Source: Paracoccus beibuensis
GTDB taxonomy: Bacteria > Pseudomonadota > Alphaproteobacteria > Rhodobacterales > Rhodobacteraceae
Reading direction: 5' to 3'
Assembly: GCF_026162625.1 (NCBI RefSeq)
Contig: NZ_JAOTBD010000013.1
Coordinates: forward strand, 18,331 to 82,330
DNA: 64,000 nt
The position numbers were made by a program, and so were the translations under genes. Within the stretch, counting starts at the first letter, position 1. Each line of letters starts with the position of its first letter. The notes beneath the pieces are model-generated. The model saw only the letters and a list, made by a program, of their open reading frames with translations. It made no database searches and was not told the DNA's origin. Positions 40,374 to 52,501 of the stretch are shown here, in pieces.

Positions 40374-41117
40374 TCAGCCGAGGACCGCAAGCGCCGGAAA
40401 ACTTTCCAGCAGCCAGAAGCTGAATGCCGAAAAGGCGCCGGTCAGCAGCATGACGCCGACGGCGACCAGCAGCGCGCCCATGACGCGCTCGATCAGCTTC
40501 AGGTGGGGCTTGATGCGGTTCATCACGCCGATGGCGCGGTCGATAAACAGCGCGGCCAGCAGGAAGGGGATGCCCAGGCCGAGCGCATAGACCGCCAGAA
40601 GCGCCGTTCCACGCGACAGCTCTCCTCCGGTGGCGGCCAGCGACAGGATCATGCCCAGCTGCGGGCCGATGCAGGGCGTCCAGCCGAAGGCGAAGGCCAG
40701 GCCCAGAACGTAGGCCCCGAACGCGCCGCCATCCTGGCGACCTGCATCGACGCGCGCCTCGTGGTCGAGGAACGGGATGCGGATGACGTGCAGGAAATGC
40801 AGGCCCATCACGACGACCATGACCCCCGCCACACGCGCAAGGATGTCCTGGTACTGCAGGAACGCCCGCCCCAGCGCCGAGGCGGCAAATCCCATGACCA
40901 GGAAGACCGTGGACAGGCCCAGCACGAAGAACAGCGCCGGCAGGACGGCGCTGCGTTCCCGCGCCTTCAGGCCGGTGACCCCGACGCCGGTCATGTAGGC
41001 CAGGTAGGGCGGCACGATCGGCAGAACACAGGGCGACAGGAATGACAGGAACCCGGCCAGCAGCGCGACGAAGGCAGCGGGCAGGAAGGCGGATGTGGCG
41101 AGTTCGATTCCGAGCAT
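40374..41117 (-). CDS. ccdA: Cytochrome c biogenesis protein CcdA
   Basis: A 247-residue, six-helix membrane protein of the CcdA/DsbD-core family that carries electrons from thioredoxin to periplasmic thiol proteins needed for cytochrome c maturation. The two redox cysteines are in FLSPCVLP (Cys30) and GWTPCIGPQ (about Cys146). Start MLGIELATSAF at 41117 rather than an upstream frame with no hydrophobic start. The ccm operon it would serve is 12 kb away. Confidence 0.93.
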   Translation of the reverse strand: MLGIELATSAFLPAAFVALLAGFLSFLSPCVLPIVPPYLAYMTGVGVTGLKARERSAVLPALFFVLGLSTVFLVMGFAASALGRAFLQYQDILARVAGVMVVVMGLHFLHVIRIPFLDHEARVDAGRQDGGAFGAYVLGLAFAFGWTPCIGPQLGMILSLAATGGELSRGTALLAVYALGLGIPFLLAALFIDRAIGVMNRIKPHLKLIERVMGALLVAVGVMLLTGAFSAFSFWLLESFPALAVLG

Positions 41118-41237
41118 GCCGGGCAACTTACCGCGATGGACGGCAAAGGACAGGGGCCAAAGCGTCACGCCTTCGTGCGCAGACCGCAAAGGACAAGGGG
41201 CGCGACGTTGCCGTCGCGCCCCCGTCTGTTCGTGGCC

Positions 41238-43760
41238 TCAGCGGCCCGACCACCAGCCGCGGCGCTTGGGCGCGGGCTCGGCCCTCGTGGGCTCGGGCTG
41301 GTTGGCAGCCTCTGACGGCGTCACGACGGCTGCCGGCCTCGGCGTGTCGTCCTGCGCAACCGCGGTGTCCTCGTCTTCGGCCGGCGCCTCGGCAACCGCG
41401 CGCAGTTCGACCGGCTCGGGGCGCTCGTGCGCATGGGCCTGCTCGACGTGGTCCTTGGTCTCGGCCGGCTCGGACTGTGCAGCGGGCTCGTCGGCCACGA
41501 CCGGCTCGGCCGCGGTCTCGACCAGCGCTTCGGCCACCGTCTCGGCGGCTGGCGCGGCAGTCGTGGCCAGTTCGGGCAGCGCGTCGGCACGACCGCTGTC
41601 CGAGGCTTCGGCCAGATCCACCGCATCGGGAAGCGGCGCGGCCTCGGCCTGCTTGCGGGAACGCGAGCGCGTCCGCGTCCGACCGCGCGGACGTTCCGCG
41701 GGCGCGTCCTCGACCGGAGCCGCCTCGGGGGCTGCGTCCTCAGCCTGCTCGTCGTCGTCCGCCGACGCCTCGTCAGCGCGGGCGTCCGTCTCGCCCTCGG
41801 CGCGGTCGCCGGACTTCTTCCGCCGACGGCGACGGCGGCGGCGCGACCGCCCGCCCTCTCCGTTGTCGTCGGCCGAGCTGTCGGCCTCGTCCTCGGCCGC
41901 GTCGTCCTCGCGCGCAACCTCGACCTCGGCGGGCGCCTCGTCCTCGATCCCGGCGTCTAACGCGTCGATATCCAGATCTTCGTCCTCGTCGTCGATGCTG
42001 GCCATCAGGTCGGCATTGACGCCCAACGGCACCTGCGAGGGTTCGGGCACGGCGCGCGTCGCCGTCTTGAACTTCTCGATGGCATAATCGGGCGACACCA
42101 GCGCCGGATCGGCCTCGACGCGCACGGACATGCCATAGCGCAGCTCGATCCCCGCGACATGCTCGCGCTTGGCGTTCATCAGGAAGTTCGCCACCGCGAT
42201 CGGCGCCTTTACCAGAACCTCGCGGCTCCGCTTGCGCGTGCCCTCTTCCTCGATCGCGCGCAGGATCGTCAGCGCCAGGCTGTCATCGGACCGGATCAGG
42301 CCGGTGCCATGGCAATGGGCGCAAGGCTGCGTCGTCGATTCGAGCATGCCCGGACGCAGGCGCTGGCGCGACATCTCCATCAGGCCGAAGCCCGAGATGC
42401 GGCCGATCTGGATGCGGGCGCGATCTGATTTCAGTTTTTCCTTGATGCGCTTTTCGACCGCCGCATTGTTCTTGCGCTCGTCCATGTCGATGAAGTCGAT
42501 CACGATCAGGCCGGCCAGGTCGCGCAGGCGCAGCTGGCGGGCCACCTCGTCGGCGGCCTCGAGGTTGGTCTTGAGCGCGGTTTCCTCGATCGAGCCTTCC
42601 TTGGTGGCCCGGCCAGAGTTCACGTCGATGGCGACCAGCGCCTCTGTGACGCCGATGACGATATAGCCGCCCGATTTCAGCTGCACGACCGGATTGAACA
42701 TGCCGGCCAGATAGCTTTCGACCCCGTAGCGCGCAAACAGCGGCATCTGGTCCTTGTAGTGGACGACGCTCTTGGCATGGGACGGCATGATCATCTTCAT
42801 GAAGTCCTTGGCCACGCGGAAACCGCGCTCGCCCTCGACCAGGACTTCATCGATGTCCTTGCTGTAAAGGTCGCGGATGTTGCGCTTGATCAGGTCCCCT
42901 TCTTCGTAGATCGGCGCGGGCGCGATCGACTTGAAGGTCAGGTCGCGGATCTGCTCCCACAGGCGCAGCAGGTATTCGTAATCGCGCCGGATCTCGGTCC
43001 GGGTCCGCTGGCTGCCGGCGGTGCGGATGATCAGGCCGGCGCCCTTCGGCACCTCCAGCTCTCCTGCGATGTCCTTCAGCTTCTTGCGGTCAGCGGCATT
43101 GGTGATCTTGCGGCTGATCCCGCCGCCGCGCGCCGTGTTGGGCATCAGCACGCAGTAGCGGCCCGGCAGCGACAAATAGGTGGTCAGCGCAGCGCCCTTG
43201 TTGCCGCGCTCCTCCTTGACGACCTGCACCAGCATGATCTGGCGGACCTTGATCACTTCCTGGATCTTGTAGCGGCGGGCGCGCGGCTTCCTTGGCGCAC
43301 GCACCTCCTCGGCCACGTCCTCCTCGGCGACGGATTCGATCTCGTCGTCCTTGTCGGTCGCCGCGGTGCCGCCCTCGTCCTCGGACTGGGTCTCGTCGCC
43401 GTTCTCGGCATCCTCGGCCACGGGCTTGCGGCGACGCGAGCCACGCTCTTCCTCGGCCTCCTGGGCCTCGGCATGGGCGCGTTCCTCGGCCATCAGGGCT
43501 TCGCGGTCGGCAGCCGGGATCTGGTAGTAGTCCGGGTGGATTTCCGCGAAGGCCAGGAAGCCGTGCCGGTTCCCGCCGTAATCCACGAATGCCGCCTGCA
43601 GCGACGGCTCGACCCGCGTCACCTTGGCGAGGTAGATGTTCCCCGACAGCTGACGCTTGTTGACGGTCTCGAAATCAAATTCCTCGACCTTGGTTCCATC
43701 GACCACGACCACCCGAGTTTCCTCGGCATGGGTGGCGTCGATCAGCATTTTCATTGCCAT
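41238..43760 (-). CDS. rne: Ribonuclease E
   Basis: RNase E (840 residues), the endonuclease core of the RNA degradosome. It begins MAMKMLIDATHAEETRVVVV, then an S1 domain (about 40-70) interrupted by an acidic/basic insert of about 90 residues (73-165) before the second half (IKVRQIMLVQVVKEERG). Catalytic Asp residues are in LVAIDVNSGR and IVIDFIDMDERKN, and the zinc link is CAHCHGTG. The C-terminal third is Glu/Ala/Arg-rich and disordered, with the RRRRRRRRKK block. A long leader (to about 44150) may allow autoregulation. Confidence 0.95.
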   Translation of the reverse strand: MAMKMLIDATHAEETRVVVVDGTKVEEFDFETVNKRQLSGNIYLAKVTRVEPSLQAAFVDYGGNRHGFLAFAEIHPDYYQIPAADREALMAEERAHAEAQEAEEERGSRRRKPVAEDAENGDETQSEDEGGTAATDKDDEIESVAEEDVAEEVRAPRKPRARRYKIQEVIKVRQIMLVQVVKEERGNKGAALTTYLSLPGRYCVLMPNTARGGGISRKITNAADRKKLKDIAGELEVPKGAGLIIRTAGSQRTRTEIRRDYEYLLRLWEQIRDLTFKSIAPAPIYEEGDLIKRNIRDLYSKDIDEVLVEGERGFRVAKDFMKMIMPSHAKSVVHYKDQMPLFARYGVESYLAGMFNPVVQLKSGGYIVIGVTEALVAIDVNSGRATKEGSIEETALKTNLEAADEVARQLRLRDLAGLIVIDFIDMDERKNNAAVEKRIKEKLKSDRARIQIGRISGFGLMEMSRQRLRPGMLESTTQPCAHCHGTGLIRSDDSLALTILRAIEEEGTRKRSREVLVKAPIAVANFLMNAKREHVAGIELRYGMSVRVEADPALVSPDYAIEKFKTATRAVPEPSQVPLGVNADLMASIDDEDEDLDIDALDAGIEDEAPAEVEVAREDDAAEDEADSSADDNGEGGRSRRRRRRRRKKSGDRAEGETDARADEASADDDEQAEDAAPEAAPVEDAPAERPRGRTRTRSRSRKQAEAAPLPDAVDLAEASDSGRADALPELATTAAPAAETVAEALVETAAEPVVADEPAAQSEPAETKDHVEQAHAHERPEPVELRAVAEAPAEDEDTAVAQDDTPRPAAVVTPSEAANQPEPTRAEPAPKRRGWWSGR

Positions 43761-44345
43761 TTTGATGTCTTTCGCGCAGCCTGCGGCCGGGCGGCGCCAG
43801 TGGCGTCCCCGGTTCAAGCCTGCGGTATGATGTGGACGCGGGCGCGTCACCGACGAAGACATCCGGTCCGGCGGTGCCTTCGCCCCGCCCGATCCGAAGT
43901 CTGCCGTCCAAAGCGCGCGTCATCGCGTCTGTTCCTTAGAATGACCCGGAGCCGCAAGGCCGGCCGGGCCGCTGTCCGTTTCACCCCATGCGCGTTCCCG
44001 GAAGCGGTGGCGCGGCCGTGGGGCGGCTTTTCCGCGTGGCATGTGACCTACCGCCTGTGAGGTCGGGATCAGAGGTGCCGCGCTGCGAAACTGTCGGCGC
44101 GTGGCAACTCCTGGTTGAGAAGCCTCGCGCATAAGCCTCACCATAGCGGCGGAAGTATGGAAAATTCAATGGCGAAAACGACCGGCGCCTTCGTGCAGCG
44201 AATTTCGGCCTTTCCGAACCGCACGGATCGGCGCAGCCGGGCGTGCTCTGCCTCATTGCGCGTCACGCTGGCTTAACGGTTTCTTCACGGCCCTGTCGCA
44301 GGCTTGCGGTACCCGAAGGGTGACGGAGCTTGGCGAGGGCGTTCG
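43761..44345. other. Divergent intergenic region with long rne leader
   Basis: About 585 bases between rne and the hydrolase gene without a supported gene. In Rhodobacteraceae and enterobacteria, rne messages have long 5' leaders used for feedback cleavage, so much of this stretch is probably rne leader. Short frames here lack ribosome sites and family matches. Confidence 0.5.
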
Positions 44346-45227
44346 ATGGCGGTGATGCAGGTCAATGCCGGATCAGAGGTGCCCCCCGCCATTCTGCGGG
44401 CCGCAGGCAACCTGCCCCCGGGCGCCCCCATCATCGTCATGCTGCACGGCTATCGCTTTTCGCCCCATATCCCCACCCATGATCCGCATCGCCACATCCT
44501 GTCGCCGGATGATCTGCCGCATGCGCCGTCCTGGCCCCGCGCGCTGGGGTTCAGCGGACAGGATGGCGAGGGGCTGGCGATCGCATTGGGATGGGACGCG
44601 CGTGGTCGACTTCGCGCCGCCTATGAAAAGGCAGCCGATGTCGGCGCGGGCCTGGGACGCCTTTTGTCGCAGCTGTCAGACCGGGCCGGGCGCCCCGTCG
44701 GCCTGATCGGCCACTCGCTCGGCGGCCGCGTGGCCCTGCAGGCCATCGCAACGGCCGAGGCGGGCAGCGTGGGCCGTGTCATCCTGCTGAACGCCGCCGA
44801 ATTTCAGCATTCCGCCGCCGAGGCCCTGCGCCAGCCCGCCGGAGCCGGCGCCGAAATCCTGAACGTCACCGCCCGGGAAAACGACGTCTTCGACTTTGCG
44901 CTGGAACAGCTTCTGACGCGGGGGCGTCATCGCGCGCTTGGCAACGGGCTGGCGCAGCCGCGCGGCAACTGGATCGACCTGCAGATCGACGATGGGGCCA
45001 CGCTGGATGCGCTGGCCGATCTGGGCTTCCCGACCGACCGCGGGGCACGGCGCATGTCGCACTGGACGCCCTATCTTCGGCGAGGCCTGTTCGATTTCTA
45101 TCGTGCGGCGCTGTGCCACCCCTGGGCGCTGCCGCTGGGGCTGCTGCGCCACCACCTGCCGGGGCGCCCACAACCGCGCTGGTCGCGCCTGCTGGCGGGT
45201 CCGTCGCTTGTGGGTGCCCGTGCCTGA
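44346..45227 (+). CDS. Alpha/beta hydrolase
   Basis: A 293-residue protein with an alpha/beta-hydrolase core: oxyanion strand IIVMLHGYRFSP (about 29-40), nucleophile elbow IGHSLGGRVA (Ser124), then RVILLNAAEFQ with the later ENDVFDFAL (Asp) and a His near HWTPYLRRG. No signal peptide is seen. The substrate is unknown; similar proteins in Rhodobacteraceae are annotated only as hydrolases. ATG at 44346 with GAGGGC upstream; the longer frame is less likely. Divergent from rne. Confidence 0.82.
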   Translation: MAVMQVNAGSEVPPAILRAAGNLPPGAPIIVMLHGYRFSPHIPTHDPHRHILSPDDLPHAPSWPRALGFSGQDGEGLAIALGWDARGRLRAAYEKAADVGAGLGRLLSQLSDRAGRPVGLIGHSLGGRVALQAIATAEAGSVGRVILLNAAEFQHSAAEALRQPAGAGAEILNVTARENDVFDFALEQLLTRGRHRALGNGLAQPRGNWIDLQIDDGATLDALADLGFPTDRGARRMSHWTPYLRRGLFDFYRAALCHPWALPLGLLRHHLPGRPQPRWSRLLAGPSLVGARA

Positions 45228-45239
45228 GCTTCGCGGACG

Positions 45240-45851
45240 TCAGACGCGGTCGTCTCCGGGTGCCTTATCGGGCAGCGCATGGGCACGGTAAAGCCCGGCA
45301 TTCCCCAGAAGGAACACGAACAGCAGGACCGGCAGGCCGAATGTCTTGAAGTAGACCCAGGTCGTGTCCGACAGGTTGCGCCAGATCACCTCGTTCGCGA
45401 CGGCCAGCGCCAGGAAGAACAGCGCCATGCGCAGGGTCAGCTTGCGCCAGCCCTCGGCGTCCAGCGGCAGCGCCTCGCCCAGAACGGCACCCAGCCAGTT
45501 GCGGCGCAGCACAAGGCTAGCGCCCAGGATCGAGGCAAAGAGGACATAGATGATCGTGGGCTTCAGCTTGAAGAAACGCGGGTCGTTCAGCCAGACCGAC
45601 ATGCCCCCGAAGACGACCACGAGGACCAGCGTCGCCACTTGCATCGGAGCCAGCTTGCCCGACAGGCGCCACTGGATCAGCGTGCTGACGACCTGCGCCG
45701 GGATGAAGACCAGCGTGGCGAAGATGAAGCCGCCATAGCTTTCGCCCCACAGCACGACGTCGCGTCCGCGAAACAGCATGAACACCGCGAAGAACAGGAT
45801 CAGCGGCCCGAACTCCAGCACCGGCTTGACCCAGGGTTTCGTCTTGTCCAT
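45240..45851 (-). CDS. Inner membrane septation protein (YciB/IspZ)
   Basis: A 203-residue protein with five or six membrane helices of the YciB/IspZ family (FGPLILFFAVFMLFRGRDVV, YGGFIFATLVFIPAQVVSTL, GGMSVWLNDPRFFKLKPTII, NEVIWRNLSDTTWVYFKTFG). YciB affects septation and cell-envelope integrity in E. coli and Shigella; its biochemistry is unclear. Convergent with the hydrolase gene 12 bases away. Confidence 0.93.
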   Translation of the reverse strand: MDKTKPWVKPVLEFGPLILFFAVFMLFRGRDVVLWGESYGGFIFATLVFIPAQVVSTLIQWRLSGKLAPMQVATLVLVVVFGGMSVWLNDPRFFKLKPTIIYVLFASILGASLVLRRNWLGAVLGEALPLDAEGWRKLTLRMALFFLALAVANEVIWRNLSDTTWVYFKTFGLPVLLFVFLLGNAGLYRAHALPDKAPGDDRV

Positions 45852-45966
45852 CGAACGGCCTTCCTGTCGCGTCGCCCCTTGGGGCCAAAGGTTTCACCAT
45901 CGGCGCCACCCGCGCCCGTCGCCTGACATGTCGCGTGTCAGGGTGCCCGATGCAAGGGCGGGCCGC

Positions 45967-46917
45967 TCAGTCCAGCCGGATCGCGGTCAGGATCTGGCCG
46001 GGAAGGTCATCCTCGCCGCGCATCCGCTGCACCAGCAGCGCGTGCCGGGTGTCCTTGGGAAAGGCCGCGTTGGCGACATGTTCGGCCCGCACCGTCAGGC
46101 GCAGGGGCGCGCGCCCGTCCCACCTCGACAGGTGTTCCAGCGACAGCACGACGTTGCTGTAGGTGACGACCCTGCCCCGGTTCTCGCCCGCCTTCACGCG
46201 GACTTCCCGCTTGGGGGCATAGCGGACCAGCGCGATGTCGACGCCGCCGCCCAGGTCCGACAGCGGCATCAGCTCGATCAGCTCGCCCTCGGCGGTCGGC
46301 TCTCGCTGGACGCTCAGCAGCGCGGGGGCATAGCGGTGCGCGTCGATCAGCCCCATCAGCTGGGCGGGCCCCGGCGCGACTGCGGTATCCTGCCCGTCGA
46401 CGATCATCTGTGGCGTATAGACCGACCGCTCGCCGACAGCGCTCGCATAGTCGTGCTGGCGATCGGTGAATTCGGGCCGGGCAAAGCTGTCGGCCCAGCC
46501 GAGATAATCCCAGTAGTCGACGTGGAAGGACAGCGGCAGCACGTCCTCCTTTCCCGCCAGCATGGTCAGCATGGCATCGGCGGGCGGGCAGGACGAACAG
46601 CCCTGCGAGGTGAAGAGCTCGACCACCACGGGCAGAGAGGCCGACGGCAGGCTTTCGCTGACCGGCGGCGGCGCGTCCATTGCGGCAAAGCTGTTGACCC
46701 CGCCGGATTCGACCAGCGCCGAGGCAGAGGGCGCCATCCGCGCCGCGTCGTCGGGCGCAAGGATCAGCGGAGCCTCGGCGACCTCGGCCGTTTCCGTCAG
46801 GCCTGACGGTGCGTCCTGCGCGGCGACCGGCACCGACCCCAGCGCCAGCACCACCAGCGCTGCGGCCGCCCCTCGCGCAACCTTGCGCAGAAGCCCAGGT
46901 TCCAGCCAGGCGACCAT
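45967..46917 (-). CDS. DUF1223 thioredoxin-fold secreted protein
   Basis: A 316-residue protein with an N-terminal hydrophobic signal (about 17-33, AAAALVVLALGSVPVAAQ), a low-complexity stretch to about residue 95, and the DUF1223 domain starting VVVELFTSQGCSSCPPADAM (Cys107, Cys110). The CxxCPP motif and SFHVDYWDYLGWAD are diagnostic. The thioredoxin-like fold implies a periplasmic redox role, but no substrate is known. Start at 46917; divergent from acnA. Confidence 0.85.
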   Translation of the reverse strand: MVAWLEPGLLRKVARGAAAALVVLALGSVPVAAQDAPSGLTETAEVAEAPLILAPDDAARMAPSASALVESGGVNSFAAMDAPPPVSESLPSASLPVVVELFTSQGCSSCPPADAMLTMLAGKEDVLPLSFHVDYWDYLGWADSFARPEFTDRQHDYASAVGERSVYTPQMIVDGQDTAVAPGPAQLMGLIDAHRYAPALLSVQREPTAEGELIELMPLSDLGGGVDIALVRYAPKREVRVKAGENRGRVVTYSNVVLSLEHLSRWDGRAPLRLTVRAEHVANAAFPKDTRHALLVQRMRGEDDLPGQILTAIRLD

Positions 46918-47044
46918 GTCTCGATTCCCGTCACGTTTCACCCGAACGGTGATAGCTGGACCAGCGAGGAAAGGCCAAATCAAGGCTTCGTCAACCTTCT
47001 TTGATATCGCCCGTCGTGCCGCTTGAGCAACAGGACGCTATCTG

Positions 47045-47060
47045 GTATGCGATTGCATAC
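47045..47060. promoter_or_regulatory. Palindromic operator candidate upstream of acnA
   Basis: GTATGC-GATT-GCATAC, a perfect 6-bp inverted repeat, in the 240-base region between the DUF1223 gene and acnA, 96 bases before acnA. Flanking TG on the left and AA on the right give a GntR/FadR-like look, but the binding protein is unknown. Confidence 0.5.
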
Positions 47061-47156
47061 AATTCGACCATGCCACCCTTGCGCGCGTCCCCTCGATGGG
47101 GCAAAGCAGGGGCACGCATGCCCGACCCATCCATTCTTGCAGACAGGGAGGCCCTG

Positions 47157-49937
<2,781 letters not shown>

Positions 49938-49952
49938 TCGACAGAAGACAAG

Positions 49953-49980
49953 ACCCCCGGCACCTCGCCGGGGGTTTTTC
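49953..49980 (+). terminator. Intrinsic terminator after acnA
   Basis: Nine-base stem ACCCCCGGC/GCCGGGGGT (49953-49961 and 49967-49975), five-base loop, then TTTTC. Very strong. Confidence 0.92.
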
Positions 49981-50627
49981 GTTGCACTGTCGGACGGGCG
50001 GTCCGGATCGACTTCGGCTCGGCAAATCCGTCGCATCGTTGGTACAGAGCCAAAGCACCGACCGTCCGGAGGCCGCGACCATCGTCAACGCATCGTTAGT
50101 ATCACTGCGCGTCATGTCCGGCAGCCCCCACAGCTGTGGGACCTTCAACTGGGGCTCGTGTGCCGTAAATGCGACGACCAGCTGCACCGCGCGAGGCTTC
50201 GCATCGCGCACGCCCTTTGGCGCATGGTCGCGAAGGGGGGAAAGCCTGTCGATACCGGCGGCGGTACCGGGAAACGTTCGGGTCTGGTATATCCTTCCAC
50301 CCCACGGGCTAGGCTGGAGGTGCGTGCCATCACTGCATCACACCGGTGGATGCTCAAGTTCGCCCTTCACGGGCGAAAGATCGGGCCAGCTCGGCTCGCC
50401 TTCCATGCGGACACCGATGCCAGCAAAGAACTGCAGACGCGGCGCTTCCGGTAACCGTGCTGTCATCGTGCTTACGAAGACGGCGCTTCACAACGAACGC
50501 ATCCCGCGAACCCGATCAACCTCGATGATGTAGAAGCGCTGCGCCCAACGAATCGCCCCGTCAGTTCTTCCTTGTCCAGAAACGCTCGGCGAGAAGACGG
50601 GGGCAGCAGCCCCCATCCACGAAGGCA
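49981..50627. other. Gene-free stretch of about 650 bases
   Basis: Between the acnA terminator and the end of ggt. Base composition is a little less GC-rich than the neighbours. Open frames of 60-180 codons occur on both strands (for example 50158-50454 plus) but none has a clear ribosome site or known family. It may hold a decayed gene or small RNA. Confidence 0.5.
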
Positions 50628-52433
50628 TCAACCGCCGATGGCGATCCCCTCGCGCCTGGGATCGGCGCCGCCTTCCATGCCGTCCGGCGTGATCACGATC
50701 CCCTGCAGACCAGAGGTCAGATCGGTCTCGTTCACCTCGAAGCCCATGGCCGACAGCTCGTCGGTCAGCGCGGCGGGCAGTCCCGCCTCGACATCCATCG
50801 GCCCGAAGCGGTTAACCAGGTTCGGCGTCGCGACGGCCTGCTGGATGTTCATGCCCCAGTCCAGATGCGCCACGAGCGCCTTGGCAACATAGCCGATGAT
50901 GCGGCTGCCGCCGGGCGAGCCGATCACCATCACCGGCTCTCCGTCATGCCGCACGATCGTCGGCGCCATCGACGACCGGGGCCGCTTTCCGGGCGCGACG
51001 GCGTTGGCGATGGGCCAGCCGGCCTCATCATGGGTCTCGAAGCTGAAGTCGGTCAACTCGTTGTTCAGCAGGAACCCGGCCGCCATGACGCGCGACCCGA
51101 AGCCGTTCTCGATCGTCGTGGTCATGGACAAGGCGTTGCCATCGCTGTCCACGATCGAGATATGCGTGGTCGACGGCAACTCCAGCGCGCTGTCCTGGCC
51201 CCAGAGCATCGCGTGGCTCCAGACGGGGGTGCCGGCGCTGACCTCTGGCAGGCTGTCGTCGCCCCCCAGAAGCTCGGCCCGCTCGGCCAGGTAATCGGGG
51301 TCGATCAGCCCCTCGACCGGCACGGGAACGAAGTCGCTGTCGGCCATGTAGCGGCCGCGATCCGCGAAGGCCAAGCGCGAGGCATCGCCGATCAGCCGCC
51401 AGGCCTCGGCGCTTTCGGCGCCCATCGAGGCGAGGTCATACCCGCCCAGCATCCCCAGGATCTGGCCCACGGTCAGACCGCCTGACGACGGCGGGCCCAT
51501 GCCGCAGACATCGTGGTCGCGGTATTCGACGCAGACGGCGGGACGTTCGGCCACGTCGTAAGCAGCCAGGTCCTGCAGCGACAGCAGGCCGGGATTGTCC
51601 TCGGCCCCGCGAACGGCCGCGACGATGTCCTGCGCGATCTCTCCGCTATAGAACGCATCGGCACCGTTGGCGGCCAGCATCCGCAGCGTTTCGGCATAGG
51701 CCGGGTTCCGCAGCGTCGCGCCCTGCGCCACCGGATCGCCGTCAGGGAAGAAATAGTCGGTGGTAGACGGATAGCGCGCCAGCGCGTCCCCTTCCTCCGC
51801 GACCAGCGTCGCCAGGCGGGGCGAGACGGTGAAGCCGTCCTCGGCCAGGCGGATGGCATCGTCGAAAAGGCTGGCCCAGTTGGCGCGGCCCCACTTGCGG
51901 TGCGCGACCTCCAGCAGTCGGGGCGTGCCGGGCGTGCCGACGGATCGGCCGCCGACGACGGCTTCCATGAACTCCAGCGGCTCGCCCTCCTCGTTCTGGA
52001 ACAGGGTCGGTGTCGCGGCCATGGGCGCGGTTTCGCGCCCGTCCAAGGTTGTCACCTCGCCTGTCTCGGCGTCGTGCCACACGAGGAAAGCCCCGCCGCC
52101 CAAGCCGGAGCTTTGCGGCTCGACCAGGCCCAGGACCACCTGGACGGCGACCATGGCGTCGGCGGCGGTACCGCCCTGTTCCAGCACCCGCGCGCCGGCC
52201 TGAACGGCCAGGGGATGCGCTGCGGCGACCATCCAGTTCTGCGCGGTGACCGGCTGCCCGTCTGCCTTGGCGGCAAGCGCGTCCCGGGCGGCCTGCGTCA
52301 GGTCGCCGAAGCCTTCGGTCGCGACGTCCGCCCCCGAAGCGGCTTCAGGCGCCAGCGCGTCGGCGGCCTGCTGCGCGGATGCGAATGAGGCGCTGCCCAA
52401 CAGCAGCGCAAGTGCAAGTCCGGTCCGTGTCAT
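50628..52433 (-). CDS. ggt: Gamma-glutamyltransferase
   Basis: Ggt (601 residues) hydrolyses or transfers the gamma-glutamyl group of glutathione in the periplasm. A signal peptide (about 1-20, LALALLLGSASFASA) is followed by the large subunit. The proenzyme cleaves itself before Thr422 (PSTTHISIVDSDGNALSMTT), which becomes the nucleophile. GLGGGAFLVWHDAETGEV, GKRPRSSMAPTIV and GSPGGSRIIGYV are other family blocks. Located 68 bases after ccmG on the same strand, so it may be read from the ccm transcript. Confidence 0.95.
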   Translation of the reverse strand: MTRTGLALALLLGSASFASAQQAADALAPEAASGADVATEGFGDLTQAARDALAAKADGQPVTAQNWMVAAAHPLAVQAGARVLEQGGTAADAMVAVQVVLGLVEPQSSGLGGGAFLVWHDAETGEVTTLDGRETAPMAATPTLFQNEEGEPLEFMEAVVGGRSVGTPGTPRLLEVAHRKWGRANWASLFDDAIRLAEDGFTVSPRLATLVAEEGDALARYPSTTDYFFPDGDPVAQGATLRNPAYAETLRMLAANGADAFYSGEIAQDIVAAVRGAEDNPGLLSLQDLAAYDVAERPAVCVEYRDHDVCGMGPPSSGGLTVGQILGMLGGYDLASMGAESAEAWRLIGDASRLAFADRGRYMADSDFVPVPVEGLIDPDYLAERAELLGGDDSLPEVSAGTPVWSHAMLWGQDSALELPSTTHISIVDSDGNALSMTTTIENGFGSRVMAAGFLLNNELTDFSFETHDEAGWPIANAVAPGKRPRSSMAPTIVRHDGEPVMVIGSPGGSRIIGYVAKALVAHLDWGMNIQQAVATPNLVNRFGPMDVEAGLPAALTDELSAMGFEVNETDLTSGLQGIVITPDGMEGGADPRREGIAIGG

Positions 52434-52501
52434 CGCCTGACCTCATCTGTTCATGATGACGTCAGTGTGACCCCGACAGGCCCGTCCTGCAACCCGAAGG
52501 A

